DNA from: Pseudooceanicola endophyticus
Lineage (GTDB): Bacteria > Pseudomonadota > Alphaproteobacteria > Rhodobacterales > Rhodobacteraceae
NCBI RefSeq assembly: GCF_018760365.1
Contig: NZ_JAHIAB010000002.1
Coordinates: forward strand, 496,001-560,000
Reading direction: 5' to 3'
Length of the DNA stretch: 64,000 nt
Part shown: positions 36,397 through 46,347 of the stretch, in pieces
Layout of the letters: each line of letters starts with the position of its first letter
Numbering within the stretch: the first letter of the stretch is position 1
Made by a program: the position numbers and the translations under genes
Notes under the pieces: model-generated
The model's input: the letters and a program-made list of their open reading frames with translations, nothing else
Databases searched by the model: none
Told to the model about the DNA's origin: nothing

Positions 36397-37379
36397 GCGC
36401 GTTCCCTCCGGGTGGCCCAGACCAGATGCAGGAAGAAGGGCGCGCCGATCAGCGCGGTCAGCACCCCCAGCTTCAGGTCGCGGTCGGGCAGGATCAGGCG
36501 CACCGCCACATCGGCGGCCAGCACCATGACCGCTCCGCCCAGCATCGAGGCCCAGAGCAGCCGCCCGGGCCGTGCCCCCACCAGCGGGCGCAGCAGATGC
36601 GGAACCACCAGCCCGACGAAACCGATGGAGCCCGCAACGGCGGTGCCCGCGCCCACCATGCAGGCGGTGCCCAGCACGATGCGCAGCCGCAGCGCCGGCA
36701 GGGCGATGCCAAGGGAGGCTGCTGCATCCTCTCCCAGCGTCAGCGCCTCAAGGCCGCGGCCCACGGGCAGGAACAGGATCAGGCCGAGCGCCATGAAGGG
36801 CGCGGCCAGCCAGACATGGCTCATGGAGCGGTCGGCGAGCGAACCCATCATCCAGAACACGATCTCGGAGGTGGCGAAGGGATTGGGAGAGAGGTTCAGC
36901 ACCAGAGAGGTCGCGGCCCCGGTCAGCGCGCTGATGGCGATGCCCGAGAGGATCAGCGTCAGCGATCCGGCGCGCCGTCCGCTCATCCCCAGCAGCACCA
37001 GCACGGCAATCAGCGCGCCCCCCAGCGCGGCGAGCGGCAGCGCCAGGGCGAACAGCGCCGCCAGCCCGGTCTGGATCGCCAGCACCGCCCCAAGGGCCGC
37101 CGCGCCCGAAATGCCGATGACCCCGGGTTCTGCCAGCGGGTTCCTGAGGTAGCCCTGAAGCGCCGCCCCCGACAGGCCGAGCGATCCGCCGATCATCACC
37201 GCCAGCAGGGTGCGGGGCAGGCGGATTGCCCGCAGGATCACCGGCAGCGGGCCGTCGCCGCCCAGCAGCAATGCCTTCAGCCCCTGGAGCGGGGACAGCG
37301 CCACCGGCCCGGTCGACAGCGACAGCAGCGCCAGCAGCAGGGTCGCCAGCAGCAGGAGGGGGATCAGCCCGCGCGTCAT
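36393..37379 (-). CDS. btuC: Corrinoid ABC transporter permease
   Basis: A 328-aa FecCD/BtuC-type permease with about ten hydrophobic helices and the class motifs RLPRTLLAVMIGGSLGLSGAALQ at the N-terminal third, and GFVGLVVPHLLR near the C-terminus where the ATPase docks. Four-base overlaps on both sides tie it to btuF and btuD. Confidence 0.9.
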   Translation of the reverse strand: MTRGLIPLLLLATLLLALLSLSTGPVALSPLQGLKALLLGGDGPLPVILRAIRLPRTLLAVMIGGSLGLSGAALQGYLRNPLAEPGVIGISGAAALGAVLAIQTGLAALFALALPLAALGGALIAVLVLLGMSGRRAGSLTLILSGIAISALTGAATSLVLNLSPNPFATSEIVFWMMGSLADRSMSHVWLAAPFMALGLILFLPVGRGLEALTLGEDAAASLGIALPALRLRIVLGTACMVGAGTAVAGSIGFVGLVVPHLLRPLVGARPGRLLWASMLGGAVMVLAADVAVRLILPDRDLKLGVLTALIGAPFFLHLVWATRRERA

Positions 37380-38236
37380 TCCAGGGCCTTTCGGGTTTCG
37401 GCCAGTGCCGCGATGGCCTCCAGCACATGGGGGGTGCCGCAGATCCAGTCATGGTCCAGCACGGTGGTGGTGTGGCTGCGGGCGCGGATGTCCCGCACCA
37501 CCGGGTGATGCAGGATCTCCTCCGCGCGCGAGGCCCCGGGATAGGGGACGGAGGTGATCAGCACCTCGGGGTCGGCCATCACCAGCTTTTCCAGCGGCAG
37601 GAAGGTGCCGCCGCCGGGACCGGCGACATTGTCGAACCCGGCGGCCTCAAGGATCTCTCCGGCCAGCGTGGCATCGCCCGAGGAATAGCCGTTGGCCTGA
37701 TAGATCGCGGCGCGCGGGCGGCGGCGGACCTCGGCGCGCAGGGCGGCAAGGCGGGTGTCGAAATCGGCGATCAGGGTGTCGGCCTGCGCCGTGCGGCCAA
37801 GCGCATCGCCGACCTGGCGCAGCAGCTTGTCGACATCGGACAGCGACCGCGCGGGCTGGACCTGAAGTACCGGCACGCCCAGCCGCTTCAGCAGCGTCAC
37901 CGTCGCGCGCGCGGTATAGCTGCCGGCGATCACCAGATCGGGGCGCATCTGCCAGATCTCCTCGGCCTGGCCGTGGTTTTGCGGATAGCTGCGGGCCTGC
38001 TGCGCCATGGCCGAGCTGCGCGGATCGGCAGCCAGCCTTGAGACCGACACCAGCTGCCCCGGCGCAGCCAGCAGCATCGCCAGCTGGTCGGTGCACAGGT
38101 TCATCGAGACGACGCGGCGGGGGGCGGGATCGGCGGCCAGCACGGGCGTCGCCAGCAGGAGCGCAAGCAGCGACAGGCGGACCCGGGACAGGACCGGCCG
38201 CCGGGATAGCCTGGCCGTCGCTGCTGAGACCGGCAT
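37376..38236 (-). CDS. btuF: Corrinoid ABC transporter periplasmic binding protein
   Basis: A 286-aa class III binding protein: signal peptide (RLSLLALLLATPVLA), then RRVVSMNLCTDQLAMLLAAP, MRPDLVIAGSYT and the long backbone helix KLLRQVGDALGRTA between two lobes. First gene of the btuF-btuC-btuD-cbiZ operon. The start at 38236 has GAGG upstream. I looked for a cobalamin riboswitch in front and did not find the core; instead three helically phased GATGCA motifs are present. Confidence 0.88.
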   Translation of the reverse strand: MPVSAATARLSRRPVLSRVRLSLLALLLATPVLAADPAPRRVVSMNLCTDQLAMLLAAPGQLVSVSRLAADPRSSAMAQQARSYPQNHGQAEEIWQMRPDLVIAGSYTARATVTLLKRLGVPVLQVQPARSLSDVDKLLRQVGDALGRTAQADTLIADFDTRLAALRAEVRRRPRAAIYQANGYSSGDATLAGEILEAAGFDNVAGPGGGTFLPLEKLVMADPEVLITSVPYPGASRAEEILHHPVVRDIRARSHTTTVLDHDWICGTPHVLEAIAALAETRKALE

Positions 38237-38278
38237 GACGCTGCATCCTCTCGGTGCCTCTCCCTGTTCCCGCAATAG

Positions 38279-38314
38279 GATGCATCGCCCGCCTTGTCGA
38301 TGCATGACGATGCA
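38279..38314. promoter_or_regulatory. Phased GATGCA motifs upstream of btuF
   Basis: GATGCA at 38279, 38299 and 38309, two of them extended to the palindrome ATGCAT. Spacings of 20 and 10 put them on one face of the helix. They lie 43-79 bases upstream of btuF and 130-170 before the divergent MFS gene. Candidate operator; no regulator known. Confidence 0.3.
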
Positions 38315-38445
38315 CGAGTGCGTGCGCGCGGGGGGCACCGGGCCGCAAACGGCGCTGCGGCGCCGCTGGTGCCCCGCCACGCCGCGCGGTATCGAGGCCG
38401 CAGCGGGCGCGGTGCCTGGAGGGGTCACATGACGGGGGTTCACGG

Positions 38446-39663
38446 ATGAGCACGCAGGACGGTGTCAGCCTGGCGCGCAACAGGGATTTTCTTTTCTTCA
38501 TCGCCAGCCGGGGCGGCTCCATGGCGGGGTTCCAGGTGCTGGCGGTGGCGGCGGGCTGGCATGTCTACGCGCGCAGCCAGGACGTGCTGAACCTCGGGCT
38601 GATCGGGCTGTTCATGTTCCTGCCTTTCCTGCTGCTGTTCCTGGTGGCGGGGCTGGTGGCCGACATGGTGGACCGGCGCTGGATCCTGGGGATCGGCAAC
38701 CTGGTCCATGCGGTGAACATGCTGGCGCTGGGCGCCTGGTTCCTGTCGGGGCAAAGCGCGCTCTGGCCGGTCTTCGCGCTGCTGGTGGTCAGCGGCAGTG
38801 CCCAGGCCTTCCTGCATCCGGCGCAGCAGGCGATCCTGCCCGGCATCGTCAGTCGCGCGGAGTTTCCCCGGGCCGTCGCGGTCTCCTCCTCCGTGACCAC
38901 GGTGGCGCAGCTGGGCGGGCCGGCGCTGGCGGGGCTGCTGCTGGCGGTGCTGGATGAACATATCTACTGGGTGGCCTCGGGCCTTTACCTGGTGGCGGGG
39001 ATCGGCGGCGCGCTGATCCGGGCTCGGCTGCACATCCATGGCCGCGAACCCTTCGGCCCGGAACTGCTGTTCGGCGGCTTTCGTCACATCGCCCGCACGC
39101 CGGAGGTGCTGGGGGCGATCTCCATCGATCTGGTGGCGGTGCTGTTCGGCGGCGTGATGGGAATCCTTCCGGTCTATGCCCAGGACATCCTGCATGTCGG
39201 CCCGCTGGGGCTGGGGGTGATGCGCGCGACACCGGCTCTGGGGGCGCTTCTGGTGGCGCTGTGGCTGACCCGTTTCGGCATGCCGTTCCGTGCCGGCCCG
39301 GGGTTCCTGTGGTCGATCGCGGTGTTCGGCCTGTCGATCCTGGTCTTCGCCCTGTCGCATGTCTTCTGGCTGTCGGTGCTGGCGCTGGCGGTCTATGGCG
39401 GGTCGGACATGATCAGCATGAACATCCGCCAGACCCTGGTGCAGATGCGCACCCCCGACGCGCTGCGCGGCCGGGTCGCGGCGGTCAACGGCGTCTGCAT
39501 CAATGCCTCCAACCAGCTGGGCGATTTCCGCGCCGGGCTGATGGCGGCCTTCACCGGCACCCCGGCCACGGTTGCCATCGGCGGTGCGGTGACGCTGGGG
39601 GTGGTGGCACTCTGGGCGCGGCTGTTCCCGCAGCTGCGCCAGATGGAGCGGGCCGACATCTAG
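38446..39663 (+). CDS. MFS transporter, EntS-like (MFS_3)
   Basis: A 405-aa protein with about twelve hydrophobic segments; LVADMVDRRWIL marks the loop between helices 2 and 3, and the AQAFLHPAQQAILPGIV stretch is typical of EntS-like exporters (MFS_3), many of which export siderophores or drugs. Substrate not predictable. Divergent from btuF, with no sign of shared function. A hairpin follows. Confidence 0.85.
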   Translation: MSTQDGVSLARNRDFLFFIASRGGSMAGFQVLAVAAGWHVYARSQDVLNLGLIGLFMFLPFLLLFLVAGLVADMVDRRWILGIGNLVHAVNMLALGAWFLSGQSALWPVFALLVVSGSAQAFLHPAQQAILPGIVSRAEFPRAVAVSSSVTTVAQLGGPALAGLLLAVLDEHIYWVASGLYLVAGIGGALIRARLHIHGREPFGPELLFGGFRHIARTPEVLGAISIDLVAVLFGGVMGILPVYAQDILHVGPLGLGVMRATPALGALLVALWLTRFGMPFRAGPGFLWSIAVFGLSILVFALSHVFWLSVLALAVYGGSDMISMNIRQTLVQMRTPDALRGRVAAVNGVCINASNQLGDFRAGLMAAFTGTPATVAIGGAVTLGVVALWARLFPQLRQMERADI

Positions 39664-39707
39664 GCCTTCGGGCCGCTTCGGATTTTAGGCAATCCCCCTG
39701 TCCGGGG

Positions 39708-39740
39708 CCCCGCCCGCATTAAGGGCGGGGAAAGCCTTTT
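39708..39740 (+). terminator. Terminator after MFS_3 gene
   Basis: Stem CCCCGCCC (39708-39715) / GGGCGGGG (39723-39730), 7-base loop, followed by AAAGCCTTTT. Confidence 0.6.
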
Positions 39741-39786
39741 GCGCCAAGGTCCGCGCCCGAGACCATCGCGAACCGAGGATATGTAG

Positions 39787-40359
39787 ATGAGAAAACGCAC
39801 CGCCGGGCTGCTTCTGGCCACCGTCACCGCACTGCCCCTGCACGCCAATGATTTCGAGGCGTCGATGCGCGACTACCTTGAAAGCGAGGTGCTGCTCTGG
39901 GCCTTCGATCCGCAGATCCTGGCGGCGGTGCGGGCGCAGAACAGCGCGCATGAGGGGCTGAGCCAGGATCAGATCCTGACCCTGGATGGCCAGTGGCGGG
40001 CAGAGGTCGGCACGCCCAACGAACCGATGGTGGATGCGGTCACCAAGACCCCCCTGGCGGATTTCCTGCGTGACCGGATGGCCGGCTCCGGCGGGATCGT
40101 GACCGAGATTTTCGTGATGGACGACAAGGGGCTGAACGTCGCGGCCACCGGCGCCACCTCGGATTACTGGCAGGGGGACGAGGGCAAGTTCACGGAGACC
40201 TACGGCAAGGGCGTCGGCGCCGTGCATGTCGGCGAGGTGGAGTTTGACGACAGTGCCCAGACCTACCAGGGCCAGATCTCGGTCAGCGTCGCCGATCCCG
40301 CCACGCGGGAGCTTCTGGGCGCGCTCACCGTCGGCCTGAACGCCGAGATGCTGTACTGA
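39787..40359 (+). CDS. Secreted PDC/Cache-like sensor domain protein
   Basis: A 190-aa protein with a signal peptide ending at LHA, then a free-standing PDC (Cache-like) domain: an N-terminal long helix ([30 protein letters not shown]), later [25 protein letters not shown], and [26 protein letters not shown]. These are ligand-sensing signatures found in chemoreceptor periplasmic domains, here without a membrane or output part. It lies 61 bp upstream of a large chemoreceptor on the same strand and may hand a ligand signal to it (inference). Confidence 0.65.
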   Translation: MRKRTAGLLLATVTALPLHANDFEASMRDYLESEVLLWAFDPQILAAVRAQNSAHEGLSQDQILTLDGQWRAEVGTPNEPMVDAVTKTPLADFLRDRMAGSGGIVTEIFVMDDKGLNVAATGATSDYWQGDEGKFTETYGKGVGAVHVGEVEFDDSAQTYQGQISVSVADPATRELLGALTVGLNAEMLY

Positions 40360-40420
40360 CACGGCCCCGGCCGGACACGAAGGCTCCGCGCGATGCCCGC
40401 GCGGAGGGCAGGAAGGTCAC

Positions 40421-43024
40421 ATGAGGGGTGAGAAGATGGCCAGCAGCGCAGAGGCAAAGCAGAGCCCGGGTCCGGCGCCGGACAGCGGCAGCGGGACGTT
40501 GAAGGTGCCGTTCCTGCGATCGGCCTTCTTCCGGGCGACCCTGATCGTGGCCGCCTGCGTGCTGATGGTTGTCGCCACCACCGAGGTGATCGCGCTGAAC
40601 AGCGTGAAACGCTCGGTCCGGGACTGGACGGATGTGCGGGCCGGGGAGGCGATGCGCGGCCTGTCGGCACAGTTTGCCGGGGCGCTGCGCTTCGGCACGG
40701 CCGGTCCCTTGCAGGAGGGCCTGGAAAGCTTCGCCGAGGCCGTGCCGGACGATCTGCGCGGCGTGCTGGCGCTGCGGGCCGATGGCAGCGAACTGGCCCG
40801 GGTGGGCCGGCCCGGCTTTGCCGCCGACCCGGCGCGGGCCCTGGCGCAGGAGGCGCTGACCTCCGGGCGGCCGGTGCGCGATCCCCTGACGCTTCTGTGG
40901 GCGGCGCCGGCACTTTTCGGGCCCGACAGGACGGTCGTCGGGGCGCTGGTCAGCCAGTGGACGCTGGATCACCGCACCGCCGAGGCCATTCGCGGACGCG
41001 GCAATGCCCCGCTGGTGGCCCTGGGCGTGTTCCTGGCCGCGCTCTGCCTGGCGGCGGGACTGTTCTATCAGGTCTTCTCGAAACCGCTGCGCCGGGTCGC
41101 CCGGGAAATGAGCGCGGTGGCCGAGGGCGAGTACGATGTCGCCATCCATGGCGCCGCCCGCCGGGACGAGATCGGCGGGATCGCGCGGCGGCTGGCCGAA
41201 TTCCGCGACGGGCTGAAGGCCGCCCGCGGCACCGAGCGCGAGAACGCCTTTCGCAGTGCCGCCATCGACAGTTCCGGCGCCGCACAGCTGCTTCTGGATG
41301 GCGCGTTGAAGATCGTCTTCGCCAACCCTGCCTGCCTGGAACTGCTGTCGAATTTCAGTCAGGCCATCGGAGACACCTGGTCCGGCTTCCGTCCCGAGGC
41401 GGTGACGGGCCATGCGGCGCAGGATCTGCCCGGGCTGGGGGCGGTGCTGGCCGATATCGGCTCGGGCGCGCTGGCCCTGCCGCACCAGGCCGAGCTGAAA
41501 TGGGGCGGCGCCCGGATTGCCGCCCGCATCGACCGGGTGACGAATGCCGAAGGCACGACCATTGGGTATGTCTCTGAACTGAAGGATGTGTCGCTGGAAC
41601 GGCTGAACGCGGCGGTGCTGGCCGCCATCGAGGCCCACCAGGTGCGGTTGGATTTCGATGCCGATCAGCGGCTTCTGTCCAGCAACGCGGGGTTCCGCGG
41701 GGCCGTCGGCGCCGAGGACAAGACGCTGGCGCGGCGCCCCCTGGCCGAGGTGATCCGCGCCCTGGAAGCCTCCGAGGGCGAGCGGCAGGAGCAGATGCGC
41801 CGGCTGGCCGCCGGCAAGGCGGTGACCGGCACCTTCGTCCATCCCGGTGCCCGGGAGGCGATCTTCGAAGGCAGCATCAGCCCGATCCTGGGCCGCGACG
41901 GCAAGATGCAGCGGCTGGTTTTCATCGGCTCCGATGTCACCGCCAGCCACCAGGCCATGCGCGCCGCCGAGGACAGCCGCCGCGAGGTCGAGCAGCAGCA
42001 GCAGCAGGTGGTCGACACGCTGAAGGTCGGCCTGCAGAACCTTGCCGAGGGCGACCTGACGTCGATGATCGCGCAGCCCTTCCGGGCGGAATACGAACAG
42101 CTGCGCAGCAATTTCAACCAGGCGGTCGAGGCGTTGCACGATGCCATGTCGGCGGTGGTGCAGAATGCGGAATCAATCCGCGGCGAGACCGGAGAGATCA
42201 GCAATGCCGCCGACGACCTGGCCCGGCGGACCGAGAAACAGGCGGCCACGCTTGAGGAAACCGCCGCCGCGCTGGATCAGCTGACGGCCTCGGTCAAATC
42301 CGCGGCCAGCGGCGCCGATGAGGCCAGCCAGATCGCCACCAATGCCCAGGCCAAGGCCGAACAGGGGGGCGCCGTGGCCCGCCAGGCGGTGGCGGCGATG
42401 GATGCGATCAAGGCCTCCTCGCGGGAGATTTCGAAGATTACCGGCGTGATCGACGACATCGCCTTCCAGACCAACCTGCTGGCGCTGAACGCCGGGGTCG
42501 AGGCCGCGCGCGCGGGTGAGGCCGGGCGCGGTTTCGCCGTGGTGGCAACCGAGGTGCGGGCGCTGGCGCAGCGCTCCTCCGAGGCCGCGCGCGAGATCAA
42601 CCAGCTGATCTCGGCCAGCGGTGGCCATGTGAAATCCGGAGTGGAACTGGTCGACCGCACCGGAGCGGCCCTGGCCGAGATCGTGACGGCGGTGGTCGAC
42701 ATTTCCGCCCGGGTGACTTCGATCGCCACCTCTGCGCGGGAGCAGTCCACCGGCCTCAACGAGGTCAACAGCGCGATGAACGACCTGGATCAGGTGACCC
42801 AGCAGAATGCCGCCATGTTCGAGGAAACCACCGCTGCCAGCCACGCCCTGACCAGCGAGGCCAATGCCCTGGTCGAGGCGGCGGGCAAGTTCCGCATCAA
42901 GGGCGAGCGCGGGCCCCGCAGGTCCGCCCGCCGCGACACCCCTTCAGCCAGGTCCCCCCGCCGCAAGGCCGTCGTCGGCGCTGTGCCGCCGGAGGAGACG
43001 CCGCCCAGCTGGGAAGAGTTCTGA
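40421..43024 (+). CDS. Methyl-accepting chemotaxis protein with PAS domains
   Basis: A long 867-aa chemoreceptor. Membrane helices at about 35-58 and 198-220 enclose a periplasmic sensor; then HAMP, two PAS-like regions (about 280-540), a second HAMP-like stretch ([11 protein letters not shown]), and the coiled-coil signalling domain with the hairpin tip [20 protein letters not shown] (about residue 677 on). The C-terminus ends SWEEF, like the NWETF-type pentapeptide that tethers CheR. Start 40421 has GGAAGG upstream; 40436 is an alternative. The PDC protein gene just upstream is a likely partner. Confidence 0.92.
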   Translation: MRGEKMASSAEAKQSPGPAPDSGSGTLKVPFLRSAFFRATLIVAACVLMVVATTEVIALNSVKRSVRDWTDVRAGEAMRGLSAQFAGALRFGTAGPLQEGLESFAEAVPDDLRGVLALRADGSELARVGRPGFAADPARALAQEALTSGRPVRDPLTLLWAAPALFGPDRTVVGALVSQWTLDHRTAEAIRGRGNAPLVALGVFLAALCLAAGLFYQVFSKPLRRVAREMSAVAEGEYDVAIHGAARRDEIGGIARRLAEFRDGLKAARGTERENAFRSAAIDSSGAAQLLLDGALKIVFANPACLELLSNFSQAIGDTWSGFRPEAVTGHAAQDLPGLGAVLADIGSGALALPHQAELKWGGARIAARIDRVTNAEGTTIGYVSELKDVSLERLNAAVLAAIEAHQVRLDFDADQRLLSSNAGFRGAVGAEDKTLARRPLAEVIRALEASEGERQEQMRRLAAGKAVTGTFVHPGAREAIFEGSISPILGRDGKMQRLVFIGSDVTASHQAMRAAEDSRREVEQQQQQVVDTLKVGLQNLAEGDLTSMIAQPFRAEYEQLRSNFNQAVEALHDAMSAVVQNAESIRGETGEISNAADDLARRTEKQAATLEETAAALDQLTASVKSAASGADEASQIATNAQAKAEQGGAVARQAVAAMDAIKASSREISKITGVIDDIAFQTNLLALNAGVEAARAGEAGRGFAVVATEVRALAQRSSEAAREINQLISASGGHVKSGVELVDRTGAALAEIVTAVVDISARVTSIATSAREQSTGLNEVNSAMNDLDQVTQQNAAMFEETTAASHALTSEANALVEAAGKFRIKGERGPRRSARRDTPSARSPRRKAVVGAVPPEETPPSWEEF

Positions 43025-43060
43025 TGACCGCCGCCCCCGGGGCAAGGGGGGCAAGAGAAA

Positions 43061-43085
43061 GGGCCGCGCGATCACCGCGCGGCCC
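43061..43085. terminator. Bidirectional terminator, MCP/metG
   Basis: Perfect 10-bp stem GGGCCGCGCG (43061-43070), loop ATCAC, CGCGCGGCCC (43076-43085) between convergent genes. On the minus strand it runs into TTTCTCTT, so it mainly serves metG. Confidence 0.8.
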
Positions 43086-43117
43086 TGAAGCCTTCCGTTG
43101 TCCCTGGCGGGGCCGGT

Positions 43118-44830
43118 TCAGTCGCGCTTGCCGCTGAACCGCGCCTGCCAGTCCTCGCGCTCTTCGTCCAGGACCTTGCGGAACAGGTTCTCGGGCACGC
43201 TGAAGGCGGCGCCGGGGGCCAGCGCTTCCAGCGCTGCCGCCAGATCCTCGGGCCAGTCCAGCGTCTCAAGCTTCATGGCTTCCTTCAGCACCGCAGAAGT
43301 GTCGGGGATGAAGGGCGCCGAAAGCACGGCGTAAAGCCGGATCAGGTTCAGCGACAGGCGCACGATGGCGGCGGCGCGCTCGGGGTCTTCCTTGTAGGCG
43401 GCCCAGGGCGCGGCGGTCTGCAGGTATTCGTTGCCGGCGGCCCAGATGGCGCGCAGCTCACCGGCGGCCTTGCGGACCTCGATGGCATCCATCGCCGCCT
43501 GGTAGCGGGTCAGACGTGCGCTCAGGTCGGCGATCAGCGCCGCTTCCTGTTCGCCGTAAGCGCCGCCCTCGGGCACCACCTCGCCGAACTTGGAACGGCA
43601 GAACTTGGTCACCCGGCTGACGAAGTTGCCCAGCACGTCGGCCAGGTCCTTGTTGACCGAGGCCTGGAAGTTTTCCCAGGTGAATTCGCTGTCCGAGCTT
43701 TCGGGCGCATGGCTCAGCAGCCACCAGCGCCAGTAATCCGACGGCAGCACCGCCAGCGCCTGGTCCATGAACACCCCGCGCCCGCGCGAGGTCGAGAACT
43801 GGCCGCCCTCGTAATTCAGATAGTTGAAGGACTTGATGTAGTCGACCAGCTTCCAGGGCTCGCCGCTCCCGAGGATCGTCGCCGGGAATCCGAGGGTGTG
43901 GAAGGGCACGTTGTCCTTGCCCATGAACTGGGTATAGGTCACGTCCGAGGCGCCCTTGTCGGTCAGCCACCAGCGTTCCCAGTCGCTGCCCTTGCCGGCC
44001 TCGACCCATTCCTGCGCGCAGGCGATGTATTCGATCGGCGCGTCGAACCAGACGTAGAAGACCTTGCCCTCCATGCCCGGCCAGTCCTCGGTGCCCTTTT
44101 TCACCGGCACACCCCAGTCGAGGTCACGGGTGATGCCGCGGTCCTGCAGCCCGTCGCCGTCATTCAGCCATTTCTTGGCGATCGAGGTGGTCAGCACCGG
44201 CCAGTCGGTCTTGCTGTCGATCCAGGCCTCCAGCTCGTCCTTCATGGCCGATTGGCGCAGGTAGAGGTGCTTGGTCTCGCGCATCTCCAGGTCGGTCGCG
44301 CCCGAGATCGTCGAATGCGGGTTGATCAGGTCGACCGGGTCCAGCTGCTTGGTGCAGTTGTCGCACTGGTCGCCGCGGGCGCTCTCGAAGCCGCAGTTCG
44401 GGCAGGTGCCCTCGATGTAGCGGTCCGGCAGGTAGCGCCCGTCGGTGGGCGAATACATCTGCTTTTCAGAGACTTCCCGGATCAGCCCGCGTTCGGCCAG
44501 GACGCCGGCGAAATGCTGGGTCAGCACGCGGTTCTGCGGGCTGGAGGAACGGCCGAAGTGATCAAAGCTCAGCCGGAAGCCGCGGGCGATCTCGGCCTGG
44601 ACCTCGTGCATCTCGGCGCAGTACTCGGCCACCGGCTTGCCGGCCTTGGCGGCGGCCAGCTCGGCGGGGGTGCCGTGCTCGTCGGTGGCGCAGAGGAACA
44701 GCACCTCGTTGCCGCGTCCCCGCTGGTAGCGGGCGAAAAGGTCGGCCGGCAGCTGCGACCCGACAAGATTGCCCAGGTGCTTGATCCCGTTGATGTAAGG
44801 GATGGCCGAGGTGATGAGATGCCGCGCCAT
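43118..44830 (-). CDS. metG: Methionine--tRNA ligase
   Basis: Class I synthetase that charges initiator and elongator tRNA-Met. The 570-aa protein shows the HIGH-region variant INGIKHLGN, four zinc-binding cysteines in CPNCG...GDQCDNC, and the KMSKS-region variant FSTSRGRG, followed by the helical anticodon-binding domain. There is no C-terminal EMAP-like domain. The start at 44830 ([12 protein letters not shown]) has AGGAGG upstream, five codons after an alternative ATG. Confidence 0.97.
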   Translation of the reverse strand: MARHLITSAIPYINGIKHLGNLVGSQLPADLFARYQRGRGNEVLFLCATDEHGTPAELAAAKAGKPVAEYCAEMHEVQAEIARGFRLSFDHFGRSSSPQNRVLTQHFAGVLAERGLIREVSEKQMYSPTDGRYLPDRYIEGTCPNCGFESARGDQCDNCTKQLDPVDLINPHSTISGATDLEMRETKHLYLRQSAMKDELEAWIDSKTDWPVLTTSIAKKWLNDGDGLQDRGITRDLDWGVPVKKGTEDWPGMEGKVFYVWFDAPIEYIACAQEWVEAGKGSDWERWWLTDKGASDVTYTQFMGKDNVPFHTLGFPATILGSGEPWKLVDYIKSFNYLNYEGGQFSTSRGRGVFMDQALAVLPSDYWRWWLLSHAPESSDSEFTWENFQASVNKDLADVLGNFVSRVTKFCRSKFGEVVPEGGAYGEQEAALIADLSARLTRYQAAMDAIEVRKAAGELRAIWAAGNEYLQTAAPWAAYKEDPERAAAIVRLSLNLIRLYAVLSAPFIPDTSAVLKEAMKLETLDWPEDLAAALEALAPGAAFSVPENLFRKVLDEEREDWQARFSGKRD

Positions 44831-44905
44831 GGACGCCTCCTGCAAGCTGTTACGTTTCGCGCTCTACCGCTTTTGCTGCCTCTTATCCCGCCAGGCGCCG
44901 AAGCA

Positions 44906-44935
44906 AAAGGGCCGCCTTGCACCGGGCCGCCCTTT
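44906..44935 (-). terminator. Terminator of the minus-strand MFS gene
   Basis: Outer stem AAAGGGC (44906-44912) / GCCCTTT (44929-44935), with three more pairs after one mismatch; on the minus strand it is followed by TTTTGC. It lies between the MFS stop (45003) and the metG start. Confidence 0.5.
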
Positions 44936-44989
44936 CATCTTTCCGAAAATATGTCGGGGGAGGCCGCAGGCCGGGGGCAGAGCCCCCCG
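44935..44989. repeat. REP-like intergenic repeat, copy C
   Basis: TCATCTTTCCGAAAATAT, then GTCGGGGGA, a GGCCGCAGGCC palindrome and GGGGGCAGAGCCCCC. Same order of parts as copy A at 5088-5148. Confidence 0.55.
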
Positions 44990-45002
44990 CGACGCCGCCC
45001 CG

Positions 45003-46238
45003 TTACCTGTCGTTACCGCGCTCGCGCTGGCCGCGCAGCAGCCGCCCGATGATGAAGGTGGTTCGCGGTGCATAGGTGAAGCGGGTGCGGGCCTCGCGCG
45101 CGGGGGTGGGGCGCACCCGCATCCGGCCCAGCCCGTAGAGCAGCAGCGCGACGTGGCCCGCGCCCACCATCAGGTAGATGGAGCGCGGTCCGAACCAGCC
45201 GATCAGCTGCGCGGACAGCCAGGGCGCCACCATCGCGCCGACCGCGTAGTAGAACAGCAGGGCCGCCGAAAGCTCCGTGCGTTCATGGCTTTCGGCAAAA
45301 TCGTGGGCATGGGCCGAGGCGATGGAATAGACCGGGTAGGTGGCGACGCCGAAGAAGAAGACATTGATCAGCACCATGGGGATCGAGGCCGGTGCCAGCG
45401 CCGAGGCGGCGCAGCTGGCAAGCGTTGCCAGCGACACCCCCACCAGCACTTTTCGGCGGTCGAAGCGGTCCGCCAGCCAGCCCGCCGGCACCTGCGCCAC
45501 CGCGCCCCCCAGCAGGAACAGCGCCAGGAAATACGAGATCTGGTGGGTATCCAGCCCCATCTCCTGACCGTAAACCGGGCCCATCATCCGGAAGGTGGCC
45601 GCCGAGAGCGCCGAGACGATGACCGCCACCACCGCCAGCGGAGAGCGTTTCAGCGCCAGCCCCGGTTGCAGGCGGGGCGTGGCGCCCAGGGCCGGGGCCG
45701 GGGCCCGGGTCAGCACCAGCGGCAGCAGCGCCGCACAGCACAGGATCGCGATGATGTTGTAGGCCACGTAGCTGGCCGGGCTCAGCACGCCGATCAGCAG
45801 CTGCGCCACCAGAGAGCCCCCCATGTCGCCCAGCCGGTAGACGCCGGTCACCTTGCCGCGCTCGGCATTCGACAGCTTGGCCATCAGCCAGCCCTCGATC
45901 ACCGTGTAGCAGCCGGCGATGCAGATCCCCGAGGCGACCCGCATCAGCGCCCAGGCCAGCGGATCGACCACCAGCATGTGCAGGAGCGCGGCAATCGCCC
46001 CAAGCGCGGTCAGCGCGGCGAAGGCGCGGGCATGGCCGACCCGGCCCATCAGCCGCGGCGTGCCCCAGCAGCCGATGAAGAAGCCCAGGAAATGCGCCGA
46101 TCCCAGCAGGCCGATCTCTCCGCGGGTAAAGCCCAGCTTCAGTCCCGAGAGCGCGTCCAGCGGAGAGACCGCGCCCGAGGAAAGTTGCAGCAGGATCACC
46201 GAAAGGATGAGGGCGGAGAAGGAGATGACGGTACGCAT
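45003..46238 (-). CDS. MFS transporter (YcaD/CynX-like)
   Basis: A 411-aa protein with about twelve hydrophobic segments; helix-2/3 loop reads WGTPRLMGRVGHARAFA and the mirror motif ADRFDRRKVL appears between helices 8 and 9. The segment GCYTVIEGWLMAKLSNAERGKVTGVY is typical of YcaD-like members. Substrate unknown. Start 46238 has CAGGA upstream; frames upstream lack signals. It lies downstream of imuA on the same strand but 109 bp away, so cotranscription is uncertain. Confidence 0.85.
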   Translation of the reverse strand: MRTVISFSALILSVILLQLSSGAVSPLDALSGLKLGFTRGEIGLLGSAHFLGFFIGCWGTPRLMGRVGHARAFAALTALGAIAALLHMLVVDPLAWALMRVASGICIAGCYTVIEGWLMAKLSNAERGKVTGVYRLGDMGGSLVAQLLIGVLSPASYVAYNIIAILCCAALLPLVLTRAPAPALGATPRLQPGLALKRSPLAVVAVIVSALSAATFRMMGPVYGQEMGLDTHQISYFLALFLLGGAVAQVPAGWLADRFDRRKVLVGVSLATLASCAASALAPASIPMVLINVFFFGVATYPVYSIASAHAHDFAESHERTELSAALLFYYAVGAMVAPWLSAQLIGWFGPRSIYLMVGAGHVALLLYGLGRMRVRPTPAREARTRFTYAPRTTFIIGRLLRGQRERGNDR

Positions 46239-46347
46239 AGGGTCCTGTCCGACGCATGTTCCGGCCCCGCATGCCTGTTTTCGACATGGGGTGACGTTTC
46301 CGACGCTTTCCGGGCGGCGGCGCAGCATTTTTTCCCGGAACGTGGGG

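Noticed and set aside
38237-38445. Second cobalamin riboswitch before btuF
   Set aside because: A GGTGCC and a GCGGGAACAGGG-like stretch occur on the minus strand, but the CGGTG-A-CCG and B12-box blocks are missing.
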